Assembly (NCBI GenBank): GCA_946807835.1
Contig: OX327683.1
Span: 38,189,001 to 38,253,000 of the forward strand
Length of the DNA stretch: 64,000 nt
Direction of reading: 5' to 3'
Source of the DNA: Ailanthus altissimus
Taxonomy: Eukaryota > Streptophyta > Magnoliopsida > Sapindales > Simaroubaceae
Shown here: positions 12,521 through 24,900 of the stretch, piece by piece
Layout: every line of letters begins with the position of its first letter
Numbering within the stretch: position 1 is the stretch's first letter
Program-made: the position numbers and the translations under genes
The notes under the pieces: model-generated
Told to the model about the DNA's origin: nothing
Seen by the model: only the letters and a program-made list of their open reading frames with translations
Database searches by the model: none

Positions 12521-13370
12521 AGCAACTGAAAACCATCTCTTAAGTTTTCATTCTGTTCTCACTCTTACTAGATGGAAAAGATTTAGAACAATATTTCTGC
12601 ATTTTTAAACAATCGCAAAATCTGAGCTATTTAATTATCAAGATCACTCATTTATGACAAACTGGAAAGTGTTTATGAGCTGAAGATTCGATTACAAGGT
12701 CACAATACATGCTCATGTCAAATGATTTAGCTTAATGCTTTACACAAAATAACAACAAAAATTCCCACTTTAGATTTCCGCGGACATCATTTGCGTACAA
12801 GATTGTCTTATTTGCTTATAGTTTTGGTAGGTCATTCCAATTTCCGAACTTTTGTAATCAAAACGTTTATTTTAGATGGGAAAACAAATACGCTTTAGAC
12901 ATCAATATGACTTAAGTCATTAAAACCATGCGATCTTAGTCAATTCATGAATGCCCTCCAAAAGCTGAGAAGTAAGAACTTCTTTCTTCTAGTTTTATTG
13001 TTGACCAAAGTCATGTATCACTCATTCCATATGAATGCCCTAAACAAAGTATATGTGCCCACCATGATCCAGGACTATTCAATGATTCAAAGAGAACAAA
13101 ACTTGGTATTGAATGAATCTTAACCAAGCATGACTACATAGTTATTGTGAAGAAAAAAATAACTTTAAAAATCAAATTACGGCTGTTGGCTGGCTATAAT
13201 ACCTCGATGTCGGACAGTGGCAACGAGAAATGACAATAAAGATGACGGATTGGGGAGGCAGCAAAGACTAGTGGTCTGAGTCGTCTGACTAAGATTGAGA
13301 GTAAGGACAGTGATAGTCTGAGAAGAGAACTCGGTTGGGTTTCAACTTCAACCTTCAATTAATTGAAAGC
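12521..13370. other. Intergenic DNA without recognised gene
   Basis: This is ordinary AT-rich sequence with no open frame of note. Around 13195-13360 the sequence is GC-richer and may belong to the flank of the adjacent miniature LTR element. Confidence 0.4.
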
Positions 13371-13374
13371 AAAG

Positions 13375-13975
13375 TGTCATGGGTTGGGCGTTTACTATTG
13401 ATCCAACAAATTAGCCTGTTAGATAATGCTACATACCTATCCTTATGTATCTAAGATCCACCCAATTTTTATTCGATGTGGGACATGACATTCTCCCTCA
13501 CCCAATCACATGACACCCTCGTCACGGTATGGTCTAAACTTAAGGACCAATCTGGTCCGTATTGCCCATCCCCTTAAGGATAGGGGACTCACTAACTATG
13601 TGGTAATCTCTATTGGAGCTCAAAACACAATATTTTTAGGGCCTACTTGGCCCGTATTGCCTATTCCCTTAACAGCATGAGGGACCCACTACCCACGTGG
13701 CAATCTCTATTGGAGCTCAAGACACGAAATTTTTAGAGCCCACTTGGTTCGTATTGCCTATCCCCTTAATGATATGAGGGATCTATATTCTATGTGACAA
13801 TCTCTATTGAGATAATTTAAGGGGTTCACATATAAATAAGAATTCAAGTTTGCTTTGATACTATTTTACGCATGCCATTAACCCAAAAAATTAGTCTGTT
13901 AGGTAATGTTATGTACTTACCCTTATATACTTAAAATTTCCTCAATTTTTATTTGATGTAGGATGTAATAAAAGT
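13375..13975 (-). mobile_element. TRIM-like miniature LTR element with internal tandem repeats
   Basis: Two diverged direct repeats of about 105 bp (about 13375-13491 and 13866-13975) share the CTGTTAG(A/G)TAATG, CC(T/C)TTAT(G/A)TA and ATTC/TGATGT(G/A)GGA blocks. Beside the right copy, at about 13853-13864, lies TTTGATACTA, a decayed complement of the initiator-Met tRNA primer site TGGTATCAGAGC. That places the element on the - strand. Between the repeats are three tandem units of about 97 bp (13540-13815), each with CGTATTGCC-ATCCCCTTAA and TCTCTATTGGAG blocks. There is no coding capacity. Short LTRs, a primer site and no ORF fit a TRIM. Confidence 0.6.
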
Positions 13976-13979
13976 ACTG

Positions 13980-15265
13980 TTTATTTCTATTAAATGATGT
14001 CGTTTTCTACTTCTTAAAAAAAAATATTGGAATTTCGAACTCCAGACCTGATAGCACCAAAACTGACGAAATGGAAACCACTTGAGATGAAATTAAAAAA
14101 AAGACGACGTTAACAAAAGTTTAGGATATTTCTATCGTATATTTATTTGCCATGTGGTTGGGATTATGCAAATTTTGTTGATCACGTGAAAGACAGGCAG
14201 TAGTGCCTGGTCAGGATCCAAGGAGTTCAATTCTTTGAGCTACCATTAGAGCTTAATATGTGAATTTCACAGTGAAATGAATGGAATAATTGATGGAAGA
14301 AAATATAAAACTTTTTTAAATTCAAGAGTTAAAATTCTTTTACTTGCAAGCTAAAAACAGTGGCCTAACAATTTTTAGCCTGTTACGCCGATTCCACATG
14401 CATTGTTGATGTAGTTACCACATCAATAAACTAAGTATATGTATTTGAGTACGAGAGTTGCAGAAAATGAGTCGGATAGGAACAAAATTGATACCACCAC
14501 ACTAGAGGTTTAAGGCTCAAGGCTTTTTAGATGGGATTGTCTGTGACTTTGTTATTCTCAGTTTAAATAATTTTTTTTTCCTGAAGCAATCCTATTAAAT
14601 TATTTGATTGGAATCCGACTACCATAGCCAGTCTCGTCCATTTCTGTATAGGGGATAGAGTAAGTGGAAGAAGAATGGCATGTGAAGTGGAGTCAGAAAT
14701 GCCAATCTCAGGCTTTCAGCTACCCAACTTACTTCCATTATTGCTTTTCTATTTTTATTTTTACTTTTCTTTTCACTTATTAATGTAATATAATTGGGTC
14801 CAAGCTTCAGGACTCTAGCAATCCCCCCTTATTGATGTGCATAGCTAGTAAAAAAATCCGTGTTATTAGCAATAAAAAGAAGAGGCTGGGTTTTGGGTTT
14901 TTTAGGTTCTAAACAAGATGGAAACTTGATTGTCTCCAGCTGTATATCTCTCTTAAGTTGTTCTAGAGAACAATTTGCAACTGTTTTTACTATCTGCATT
15001 CCTAATTTATTGTCTTTCTTTTGGAAGGGAATCCAACTTGAGCTTCTAGCATGAGTGAAAGTGGATTCCTTCAAGCTCATTCTAAGCTTTTTGAAGTTAT
15101 TCATTATTCGGGTACCTTTCTATAACATTATGAATTATGATGTTGTTTAACCCTCCAAAATAAACTGATCAGCTAATAACAATCCTGATTATATTTACTT
15201 GACATTGATGTTTCCATTTGCCATCTTTAATTTGTGAATACATGTTGAACATTTTTTTATTGTAG
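13980..15265. other. Intergenic DNA and likely promoter/leader of the PILS pseudogene
   Basis: No domain-bearing open frame is present. The open frames at 14829-15104 are opposite-strand shadows without a recognised domain. Bases from about 14640 to 15265 probably contain the former promoter and 5' leader of the PILS relict, since an AG acceptor lies at 15264-15265 just before its start codon. Confidence 0.4.
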
Positions 15266-15283
15266 GACTGAAGAAAACTCACA

Positions 15284-18200
15284 ATGCAATTTCTTGATCT
15301 GTTCCTTGTTGCATTGATGCCAGTTCTGAAAGTAATCTTAATTACTGCTCTCGGCTTATTCCTTGCATTAGATCGCATAGATCTGCTGGGAGCAAATGCT
15401 AGGCACCATCTGAATAATGTAAGTTGTGCTTTTAATTTAAGATGATCACTTCTAATGAGAGAATTATGAAATCATTTATATATTTCAATTTTGTGGTTTC
15501 AGTACTTGTAGAAAGCCCTTCCAAGAGCCATTTGTGATCAATTGAAAATAAAACCAAAATGCTACAAGTTTTCAGCTTCTATATCCGACTTTAAACTTCC
15601 TTCAAGCATTGACCATTATGAACTTACATTTTGCAAAAGCCTTGATCGTACTTCTTCTCTGTTTTTCATTCTTCCCCAGATACCCCTTCTTCCCAGAAAA
15701 CCTTGTGCCTGTTGCATTATTATAAATAAATTATAGCCCTTCGTACTGCAGTTCATTATCAGATCACCCTACCAAAACAGGATCTTATTTTTCTTTCATT
15801 TCCAAGCATCATCAACTGTTAATTGACATGATAGTTCTTTATCTCTTCAATAATATTTGGACTGATTAATGCTAGCTGCATTTAGTATTGCCCTGATACG
15901 AAATTATTTAACGTCGAAATTCAAGCTTCTTTGCAACTTATGAGAATTAGATGATTTAAGCACTTCTTTTTTCTTTTTCAGTTGTAGTGCCTGTACTTCT
16001 GCTTCCTTCCCCATTGTACCAATGAAAGACTGATGGCAATATTTTTTCTCCTTGAGTGGTTGGTATTTTATGAGTTCGGTCCTGCAATCCTAGGTGGTTA
16101 CCTGGCTGACACAATTACTCTTGAAAGTTTGGTTACCTTGTGAGTTCATTTCTGTTCCACCATCTTTGACTTCCAGATTCTCTCTCTTTTCATTTTCTTT
16201 TGAGCTGGATAATTTTATATTTAGATTGTATAGGTGGTTCACGCCAGTGAATATCCTCCTCACATTCATTATTGGCTCCGTACTAGGATGGATACTCACA
16301 AGAACCCCTCAACATCTGAGAGGTCTTGTCATCGCTAGATGTTCTGCAGGTGATACATATTCCTCTATAGTGCTTTGGCATTTGTTTGTAATGATTTCCG
16401 TTTTCTTTTTCATTTTTATTCGAGTCCGTACATACCAATGATATGTACTGCATGCCAATGGAATCTTACATATGTAAACATATCAGATGTTGATCACATG
16501 TTCTTGCTGCATTGATGTGCACAAGAAATATTGGAAACTTGTTTCTGATAATTTTTCCATCCCTCTGTGAGGAGCATAGTAGTTCGCTTGGAGATTCAAC
16601 CACCTGCTTTACGTCTGCAAAGGCTTATGCGTCCCTTTCTATGGCGGTATTGTTCATGATTCTCAAACTATCTTTACCAAAATGAAGGAAGATAATATGA
16701 AATACTTTTATGTAAATCTTAAGATGTCAAGGCCTTCTCCAATACAATGTCCCACCTGTTTATTTGTGCTAAGCATATCCAACAAATTGATTGGAGTCAT
16801 CCACTGACTAATAGGGATCTGTAGATATTTCTTTGGGTCCATTGATGATAGCTAGATTGCAATTATGATGTTAGCCAATCAGAAAAGTAAATGAATGCAT
16901 TGTTCATTATGAGCCACCATTGACAGATGTCACTGACTATAGAATTCACGTATTCAACCCTTGGATGAATGTAGTTCTTATATAACTTTTCCTGTTCTCT
17001 TTAATATGTGGATTCATTTCAACCATTTTGTTGTTTCTCACTTTGATAATGCAGATACTATCCATCTATGTTTGGACTTATGTTTACATTATCTTGCGGG
17101 TATCTGCAAACAATGACATAGAAGAAAATGGCACATATGGCTCCATAATCAATACAAGAAGTCCTGGAGAAACCTCTAATATATTTGCAGAGAATTCCAC
17201 TGGTGTGTTACTTCTTCCCGTCTCAGGCTCAGAGCACTATTCAGACCAAACTGAAGGTAGAGTTAAGGTCTGTTCCACTTTTATTTTCCATATGAATGCT
17301 ATCTTTGTTTTTGTTTCTCTTCAAATCTAAAAGCTTCTGATCAGCTTGTGATTACAAACAAAGAAAATTCATGACTTGGGGATTCAAAGCATTTACTTGG
17401 ATGTAAATAAGATTACTTAATTCACATTCCTGCATATCTGAGTAAAATCTGAGAACTTACCAAGTCACCAATGTAGATGCAAAATGTTGTACTTAAATCC
17501 AGTTGTTTGTTCCTGTCTATGATTTCTGAGTTTCTATTTGCTACTTCCATGTTATGTTCCTTTATAACATGATAATAAAAGTCTTGTGTGATAAATTTAA
17601 TTAGCATTTGATTCAGCTTAATTGAATTTGAAACATAGCAGCATATTTCTTTTCGCTCCTTCAGTGAAGTGATATTTTCAAAATTCTTATCACAGGTATC
17701 AGTTTTGGATAAAATTAAGCACAGTTTAAGGAATTTACAGAGCAGATCAACTTGAAGAAGATTTTGGCTCCTTCTACAATTGCAGCAGTATTTCTGTAAA
17801 TTATAGTTCTAAGAGTAATAATTTTTCTTCCTTCTACAAAACTTACCTTCTAGAAGTGCTGACTTTAGAAATGGATACAAAAAGAAACTTAATAGTAATA
17901 ATGATAATAATTATGTAATAAGTATATATATTTATATATATATTCTTTCTCAAGCCTTCCGATTCTTTTTGTCATCAGTCAGTCTTAGGGGAGGAAAATG
18001 ATGGATAGTCAGAGCAGACTTACTGCAAAACCAAAAATAGACATAAAAGGCTTAGCTGATGCTTATACCAATAAAGTACAATGCAGACTTGTCTCAAGTT
18101 CTATGTTCAAAACTACATCGAGTTTTTTGGACTTGTTGACTAATTGCATGCTATGCTGATGCACTGCTGATAAAATATAAGTTAAAGCTAGAAAGGATAC

Positions 18201-19246
18201 ACTGTAATTATACTGTTGAGCTATTGCCACCACCATCAACTATTTACCTGTTCATTCGACTATTATGTGTAAATAAATAAGAGCTTGACATTAAGACACT
18301 TTGTCAATCATTTTGTATAAGTGCAATCTCTAAGATCTAATTAAAATGGTTGTTCATTTTCTTCCGTAGATCATTGGGTTAATAATTGGAATAGACTCTC
18401 CAATTCGAAACGCAATCATTGGTGATAACGCTCCTCTTCGTGTCATTGCAGTTCCATATCTTTGTTGTGGTATATAATAACACAATGGATTTGACAGAAG
18501 TCTCTCCTTTTAGTAGCAATAGTTATTATTGATGTGATTTTATATTCGGACTTAGATTCTATGTTGTATTGAATTGATTTGTACTTTTTGTAATTTGTTT
18601 CTTATAAAAAAAAAAATTGAATCTAATCAACAGGGAGGCAGCAATCCCATCTATAACCAAACCTTCTTAAAGGTGATTCTGTCAATTGATATTGCTTTGG
18701 TCACATGAGTTTATATTATGTTGTATTTAATTTACTGAGATGATCACATGGTGTTGTGTGTTGCTAGGTCTGAGAAGAGCAGTAGTTGGTCTGTCAGTTG
18801 TTCTAGGGATTATAGCAGTGAAATACGTTGTTATGCCACCGTTAGGCATCATTATAGTTAAAGCAGCTCGACATTTTGGGTTCGTAGGTTCGAATTCATT
18901 GTACGAGTTCGGTCTGATGCTTCAGTATGCAGTTCCACCGGTAATGAACATAGGTATTAATATTATTTTTGATAACCCGACGCTTCATTGATTCAATATG
19001 CTGCCTTTTGTTATACGTTCTAGACTTATTTCACAGCTAAGAACTTTCATTTTCTTCTCGGATAATTTCATAAGGTTCTGGGAATAATATGTCTGTATAC
19101 GAAAATGGAATATGCAGGTACAATTGGTTCGGACTGGTGAGAGTGAATGTTCTATCATCATGTTGTGGACATACGTTGCGGCAGTATTGTTTCTTAAGCT
19201 CTGGTCTGCCTTCTTCTTGTGGACTGTGGCTGGAAAATTGACATAA
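15284..19246 (+). pseudogene. PIN-LIKES (PILS) auxin efflux-carrier family pseudogene
   Basis: PILS proteins are ER membrane carriers that influence intracellular auxin. The exon pattern and order are recognisable: 15284-15418 (MQFLDLFLVALMPVLKVILI), 16057-16139, 16234-16349 (TPVNILLTFIIGSVLGWIL), about 16526-16646, 17055-17267 (IYVWTYVYIILRV), 17696-17787, 18370-18450, 18634-18672, 18768-18953 and 19118-19246 (ESECSIIMLWTYVAAVLFLK). It cannot make the full protein. The acceptor before exon 4 reads ACAAGA where an ACAGGA-type site is expected. The 17696 exon has a one-base loss near 17733 leading to TGA. The 18634 exon is shortened and ends in TAA. The last exon lacks about eight bases after its start, shifting frame. 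A few residues are also missing after WIL. The exons are well preserved otherwise, so inactivation looks fairly recent. Confidence 0.82.
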
Positions 19247-19289
19247 ACCTCTTTTTTGTTTGGTTGGGGGCTGCAAGGCCATCAATTAA

Positions 19290-20100
19290 AGGGACATTTT
19301 CGAAAATAGTCAATTAAATTTTCAACGTTTTAGCTAATGTTTGGACGAGGATACCCTCTCCATATATATTATTTGACTGGAAAAAAAAAAAATACATTCA
19401 CTTACTCTCACTTCTTTTTAACTAAAATTATGTCAAAAAAAACACTCAAAAAAAAAATCATCATTTGAACAGAATAGTCATCAGAATATTCATTTTTTTA
19501 TTATAACAAAATATGTATTTATTTTTTAAATAGTCATTTTATGTTGTAATGTAATGTGAGGATGCGTTGTAATTTTTAAATTTAATATAGATTTATTAGA
19601 AACAAATTTGTGTGTAAATGAGACACATTATTTTATAGTGGAGAGATAAAATAAAAAATAAAAAATTTACAAAATCATATAGCACAAATTAAACTTCATG
19701 GCGTGATAAGATCCTATTGCCCTAATTTATGGTGCGATGGAATTTTATCGCACCATTTATAATATCGTTACTCATTTTCATAAATTATAACTTCAATCAA
19801 ACAAATGAAAATTACAATTTCTTTTAGCATGTCTAATAAATCATTTGTTAATTAATATGTTAGGGTGAAAATAGTATTTCTATACAAAAAGTGTGAGTTT
19901 TTGAGAGAATCCGTTTAAGAGAGATGAGGATAAGTGGTTTGAAAAAAAGAGAAACATGTAGAGGGTATTATAGTTCAAAATGAATAAATTTAGCAAAAAA
20001 ATTAATAATTTGAAACGAGGGCTAAAAAAGTTAAACCCCTATAATAAAGGCTATTTTTAAAAATTTATCTTAATTAAATGGCTAATGAATTTAAATAATC
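19290..20100. mobile_element. Possible decayed DNA transposon with central hairpin
   Basis: The outer parts are weakly inverted relative to each other: ATACCCTCTCCAT near 19350 against the complement of ATGTAGAGGGTATTAT near 19955, and purine/pyrimidine-biased stretches on opposite strands. In the centre is a perfect hairpin, GGTGCGAT (19731-19738) with ATCGCACC (19747-19754). No target duplication was defined, and there is no ORF. The identification rests on partial symmetry only. Confidence 0.35.
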
Positions 20101-21530
20101 TAAATTGCTTAATTGGTTATACCAATTATGATATTTAGCTATCATGACCATGCAAAACCGATTGTTTTGATGTCCTTGTTTTATACTTGCAATGAACAAT
20201 CATTGAAAAAGAATTGCAATGAAAACACATAATACTATATGTTGATCGAAAAAATAGTTATTCAGACAACGAGTTTTGAATTTGTTTGTTAACAATAATT
20301 AACATTTGGGTTTTGTTCTAGTTGGACTTACTTGCGGAAGTCTGGGTCTCCTTTTCTTTGTCGACTACGGCAGAACTTGCAAAACACAAATAAAACTATC
20401 ATGATTGTGTCGCCGGGGTGGGTTTTGATGAAAACTCTCCGATGCTTAAGTAAAAAATGTCTTTATGGTGAAAGACTAGTAAAAATGTTAAGCAGAAATG
20501 CTTATGGATAAAGGAAAAGACCATTTTTCTCTATATGTCTAATTCGTCTGTTTTTTTAGCATCCTACACCATCATGTGTCATTCTTTTTTTTTTTTTATA
20601 GTACTGATCTTCAGATAACTTTTTGGACAATTTTTTAACATATTCCTTGACATTTTTCTAATTCTCATTCTGTTACGCTTTTGTCACATGCCAAATATTA
20701 TTTTTCTAATATTCTCATGATATGCTTCTGCTACACTATCTTTTTGACATACATTAAGCATATTTTTGGCATATTTCTTATGTCTGTCTTCGCCGGTGGA
20801 TTTAGTTAAGTGTGAGGCTAAATTCGATTTGTTTAAGTCAGTTTTTTGATAGTTTTTTCTTGTTCGACTCAGTTATGGTCCAAGGTATTCTCAAAGAGTT
20901 GGTATTTTGGTGACTTCATTGGTTGTACCTGATTGGCTTGTTCGGTAGACAACCAACCTGGTGTTTGTTCTGACTCAATTTTTTCGTTGATCATGTAGAC
21001 GCTGAGATGAGCCGATCTGGTTAATGTGTAAAGGATGGTTTTGTTCGTATCCTGGCTTGTCATATCGAGTTAGTGTTTCAAATTACTGATTAGGTCCTTT
21101 GAATTTAAGCAGATTTTTCGTTATCTAGCCTTGTCAAGGCCTAGCCTAATAATTATTATTATAGGCTTATCTTCAAAGTGAGTTATCTTGAAAGGAGTGA
21201 AGAACTTTAAGAAAGGTTATCCTACAAGAAAACATATAATTGAACTCTTGGACACTAATTTCTTTTCAACTTGGAGGCCTTAATTTAAAGGTGATTTTCT
21301 AAGAAAAACACTATGATTGAAGCTATTGGATAACAAGCATTACGAATCGACGAAGAAAGCCCGATAAAACAAGAATTTTTTGAGTTGTAGTGGAATGTTA
21401 GGGCGTAAAAAAATTTGCTTGCTTGCGAAACAAGTAACAATAAAATACAACGAGCCATATACTTAATCAAATATTTGATAATTTACGAAGAAAAGGCAGG
21501 AGTTTAAAGAAGAAATCAAACAAATTATTG
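20101..21530. other. Intergenic region with probable LTR-element fragment
   Basis: The block from about 20320 to 20480 contains wording typical of plant LTRs, including GTCGCCGGGGTGGG and CTCCGATGCTTAAG. The rest shows no coding signal. The - strand open frames at 20869-21063 and 21285-21470 carry no recognised domain. The boundaries are not determinable by eye. Confidence 0.35.
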
Positions 21531-21534
21531 TAGT

Positions 21535-21735
21535 CAATTTGTGGGTGTGGGTTAGTGCAATTAGTAAAGCCTTTTGAGTGGAATCAAAAAGTGTTCGGTT
21601 TAAACCCCATTCCCACCGAGGTCGAGGTCGTGCATGTTCTTTGTAAGGTTCTTGATGGAATATAACATGGGTATTCTTGGGCTACTTTTGTTGTGTGAAT
21701 GAGAGACTTGCTATTTGACCCCCCCTTATATTATC
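21535..21735 (+). mobile_element. Candidate tRNA-derived SINE
   Basis: The sequence TTAGTGCAATTAGTAAAGCC near 21552-21571 resembles a pol III A box. GGTTTAAACCCC near 21597-21608 resembles a B box, about 45 bases downstream, and is followed by ATTCCCACC. This is the arrangement seen in plant tRNA-derived SINEs. The tail near 21700-21735 is T-rich. I could not define a target duplication, so this is tentative. Confidence 0.4.
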
Positions 21736-21783
21736 TTTAAAATAAAGGGCCAAACAGAACTATTGGTTATTCATTACATGTAG

Positions 21784-21789
21784 GCCCAT
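21784..21789 (-). promoter_or_regulatory. Site II-type TGGGCC element upstream of DNA2
   Basis: GGCCCA on the + strand is TGGGCC on the - strand, about 200 bases before the DNA2 start codon. The same class of motif lies before DCC1. TCP-bound site II elements are common in promoters of plant proliferation genes. Confidence 0.35.
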
Positions 21790-21873
21790 TAGCTGTCTAT
21801 TGATTGGACTTTTAAAACTATCAGGCTTATTAGTATTGGAGGATAAGTTTATTATAAAAAAAAGAAACGCAGG

Positions 21874-21886
21874 TTTTGGCGGGAAA
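21874..21886 (+). promoter_or_regulatory. E2F-type binding site in the DNA2 promoter
   Basis: TTTTGGCGGGAAA matches the E2F/DP consensus (TTTSGCGGGAAA). It lies about 100 bases before the DNA2 ATG, where E2F sites sit in plant replication genes. It predicts induction of DNA2 at the G1/S transition. The motif is seen directly and its use is inferred. Confidence 0.65.
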
Positions 21887-21957
21887 TCAGAAATCACAAT
21901 TAACAACGGGTATAAAACAATAAATCTAGAAAAATTGCGGAATTCATTTTGCTCAGC

Positions 21958-21979
21958 TCTCTCTCTCTCTCTCTCTCTT
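21958..21979 (+). repeat. (CT)n microsatellite in the DNA2 leader
   Basis: A CT dinucleotide tract ends five bases before the DNA2 start codon. Pyrimidine-rich CT tracts are common in plant 5' leaders. The tract also creates overlapping serine/leucine-rich open frames that are not genes. Confidence 0.85.
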
Positions 21980-21983
21980 CAAA

Positions 21984-24900
21984 ATGCCTCCAAGAAAGAA
22001 AACAAACTCATCGTCGTCAAGAAAATCACAATCGTCTCAGGCTCAGGCTCGGGCTCAGCCTCAACCCGCCAAGTTTGGCATCCAACGTTTCTTCGACCGC
22101 CATTCTCAGCAGAACTCCAAGAACGTCGTCGTTTCTTCAATCTATCGTAACCCTAAATCTGATTTGGTCAATTCCAAATGCTCCAAACACAATCCATTCT
22201 CAATTAACACAAACCATATAGTTTATCCTGATGCGGCTTCTACTAGAAATTCTCCCAACTCAGCTCTCGAGAATACACCTCCTGAGAACATTGTACAGAT
22301 TGATGACGAGAATAATTCAACTCGGGGTTGTTCGCCCGAGTTTTCCAAGCCCCTTTCTCTCAAGCGCTTCAAGTTCTCTCCCGGAATGGTGAATTATGTG
22401 TCTTTTTTTTCTTCTTTTTTTTAAAGATAACTTTTTTTGGGTTTATAACTTAAATGGGTTTTTGGTTCATTTGCCAATTGTGTGATTTACATGTACTTGA
22501 TGTGATATTAGTTGATAAAGCAAAGCCAAGACGATGGAGGTGACGAAGTCACGTGGAAGATATCTCCAGTCAACGAAAGACTCCAAGCAGTTTCGAAGCA
22601 GACTCCTGAGACCATAAGAGTATTGGCAAATTCATCTAGACTCAACTCTCTAGCCATTCATCAGTGCTCCCAAAATAAGGCATGTCTATGGATTATTATT
22701 TTAGTTGATCTAATTTATCTTTAGTTAGTCATTGCCAGGTTAATTGACAATAAACATAATGGAGTATGCAGGCTTCATCTGGTACAGCATATAAGGTTGA
22801 GAAAGTGCTTTCGTCACCCTCACCAAAGGCTATTGAAAGATCTTTGGTGTGTGCTAGCAGGACTGACATCAAAATTGTAAACCCATATCAGGATGCTGAT
22901 TTACATGGAAATGTAAATAATGCAAATAAAACTATATCTAGTCAACATAGTCCATTCAGGACTCCGCCGTCACTGTCTTATTACCATGATAAGGTATTAT
23001 GTCTCTGGAGTTGTAAGTTGTTTGGTTTTCATTCTAAGAAAAGTGGAGAAGCTATGCAGAAGGTTACCAGTCTTATGATGTATGCTCTCTGTTCTCTTAT
23101 TTATGTGTGTTGATATGCAGCTAGCCAATGGTTTTTCATGCAAAAAAGCATCTGATCAACTGGGCTTGATGCACAACAAAAAGGTTTCATTATAAAATTA
23201 TGATCTTGATGATATCCGTTCTTTGCATTTGATTAATGCATTCTCAGAGGATAATTAAATTTATCTTCACATGATGTATTCCTTATAACCTCAATGTCCA
23301 TTTGTTTGTCTTTTCTTGTAGTCATTGCTTGAAATATTGGATCAAGTGAAGGATGCCTTATCTGCTGACGACTCAGTATCCGATGACAAGGAAGCATATG
23401 CAACCAAATTTCAAGATGAAGCTGGTGATGGAATACTTTTCAAAGCTGATTCTGCAGTACAAAGAGTAGCAACAGATTCACCAGAAAATGTCAATCAGAC
23501 ATTTTCCAATACCTATTTTCTTGTCTTGGAGGTATACCTTTCCTTAATGGACCTCTCTCTCTTTTTTTTTTCAGTGAATGAAACCTTGAATTTTTTGATG
23601 TTGACTTTGAATCCGTCTGTTGCTGATTTAGGTATCTGAGAAGCGTAGAAAAGCTGACTCCTTTGATGACATATCCCCATATAAGGTTTTTATTAAGCCT
23701 TATTCAGCAAATTGTGTCATGGCTTGGATAGAGTGGATATTGTAGTGACAGTAGCTAATTACTTTTCCAGGTTCTTCGTTTACTAAATGAGCAAAGTGGA
23801 GAGGAACGGGCTGTGTATTTGTGGGATGAATGGTAGGTTGTTCAACATGTCTTGCTTTAAACCATTTAATAAGTGTGGCAAGTTTGCTTTAGAATCATAT
23901 GCCAGATGAAGAGTGAGTGTAGCTCCACCCATCTTTTTGTATCAGCTTTAGTAGTTTGTTGCTCTGCTAATAAATTTTTTGCCCTGTTATTCAAGTATCC
24001 AGATGAATCACTTGATTTTCAATAAACTTGTTAACTTGTAATTACGTGATGTATTCATGCACCTGGTCTTGTTGTGTTTGAAATGGTTTCTGATCTGTGC
24101 TTCTATGTTAAATGTTTTCCATGTGCCTTTGACACTTCCACTTAGAAGCATTGTACATATATATAGTTCTAAATTCTGTCTAGTTTTCATCTTTTCAGTT
24201 GATTAATTGCATTGAGGAGATGATGTTCTAGGTGTTACTAAAAACTTTCATCAGGTTTTACAGTGTGATTGCACCTGGAGATACTGTAAATGTCATTGGT
24301 GAATTTGATGACCAAGGAAAGTGCGATGTAGGTTGTGAGAATAATCTTCTTATTGTTCATCCAGATATTTTGGTCTCTGGGACTCGGGTAATTGACTTGT
24401 ACTTGTCTGAATTTCATCTTAAACTTTGGCAACATTGTTTGCATCTTGTAAATGGTAGCTGCTCTGAGCCCTTTTTTGTAAACATGTCTGTCGACAAATT
24501 TTTGTGCTTGTGTTTACCTAATTCTTCATAATAAATCTGAAAACATTCAGGTTGCTGCTAGTTTCAGTTGCCTGCGGCGAACTGTACTGGATGAGAGGAT
24601 AAAATGCGGTGAGCAATCAACTGCAGCATTAATTGGTACCTTGCTGCACCAAATTTTTCAGGTTCAGTGATTGAAAAATGATTCCATTTATGACATTGTT
24701 TAATAGGTTAATATTGGCTTCTAGGTGTACTTAAAATACAATATAGTGATTTCCTTGCCTTTTGCAGGCTGGACTTGTGAAGGAGACTCCTACAGTAAAC
24801 TTTTTGGAGGATTATGCTATGATAGTGCTACAGAAAAACATCGAGAGTTTGTATGCATGTGGAGGTGGAGACTTTATGAATGTCACTTCAAATTTCTAAA

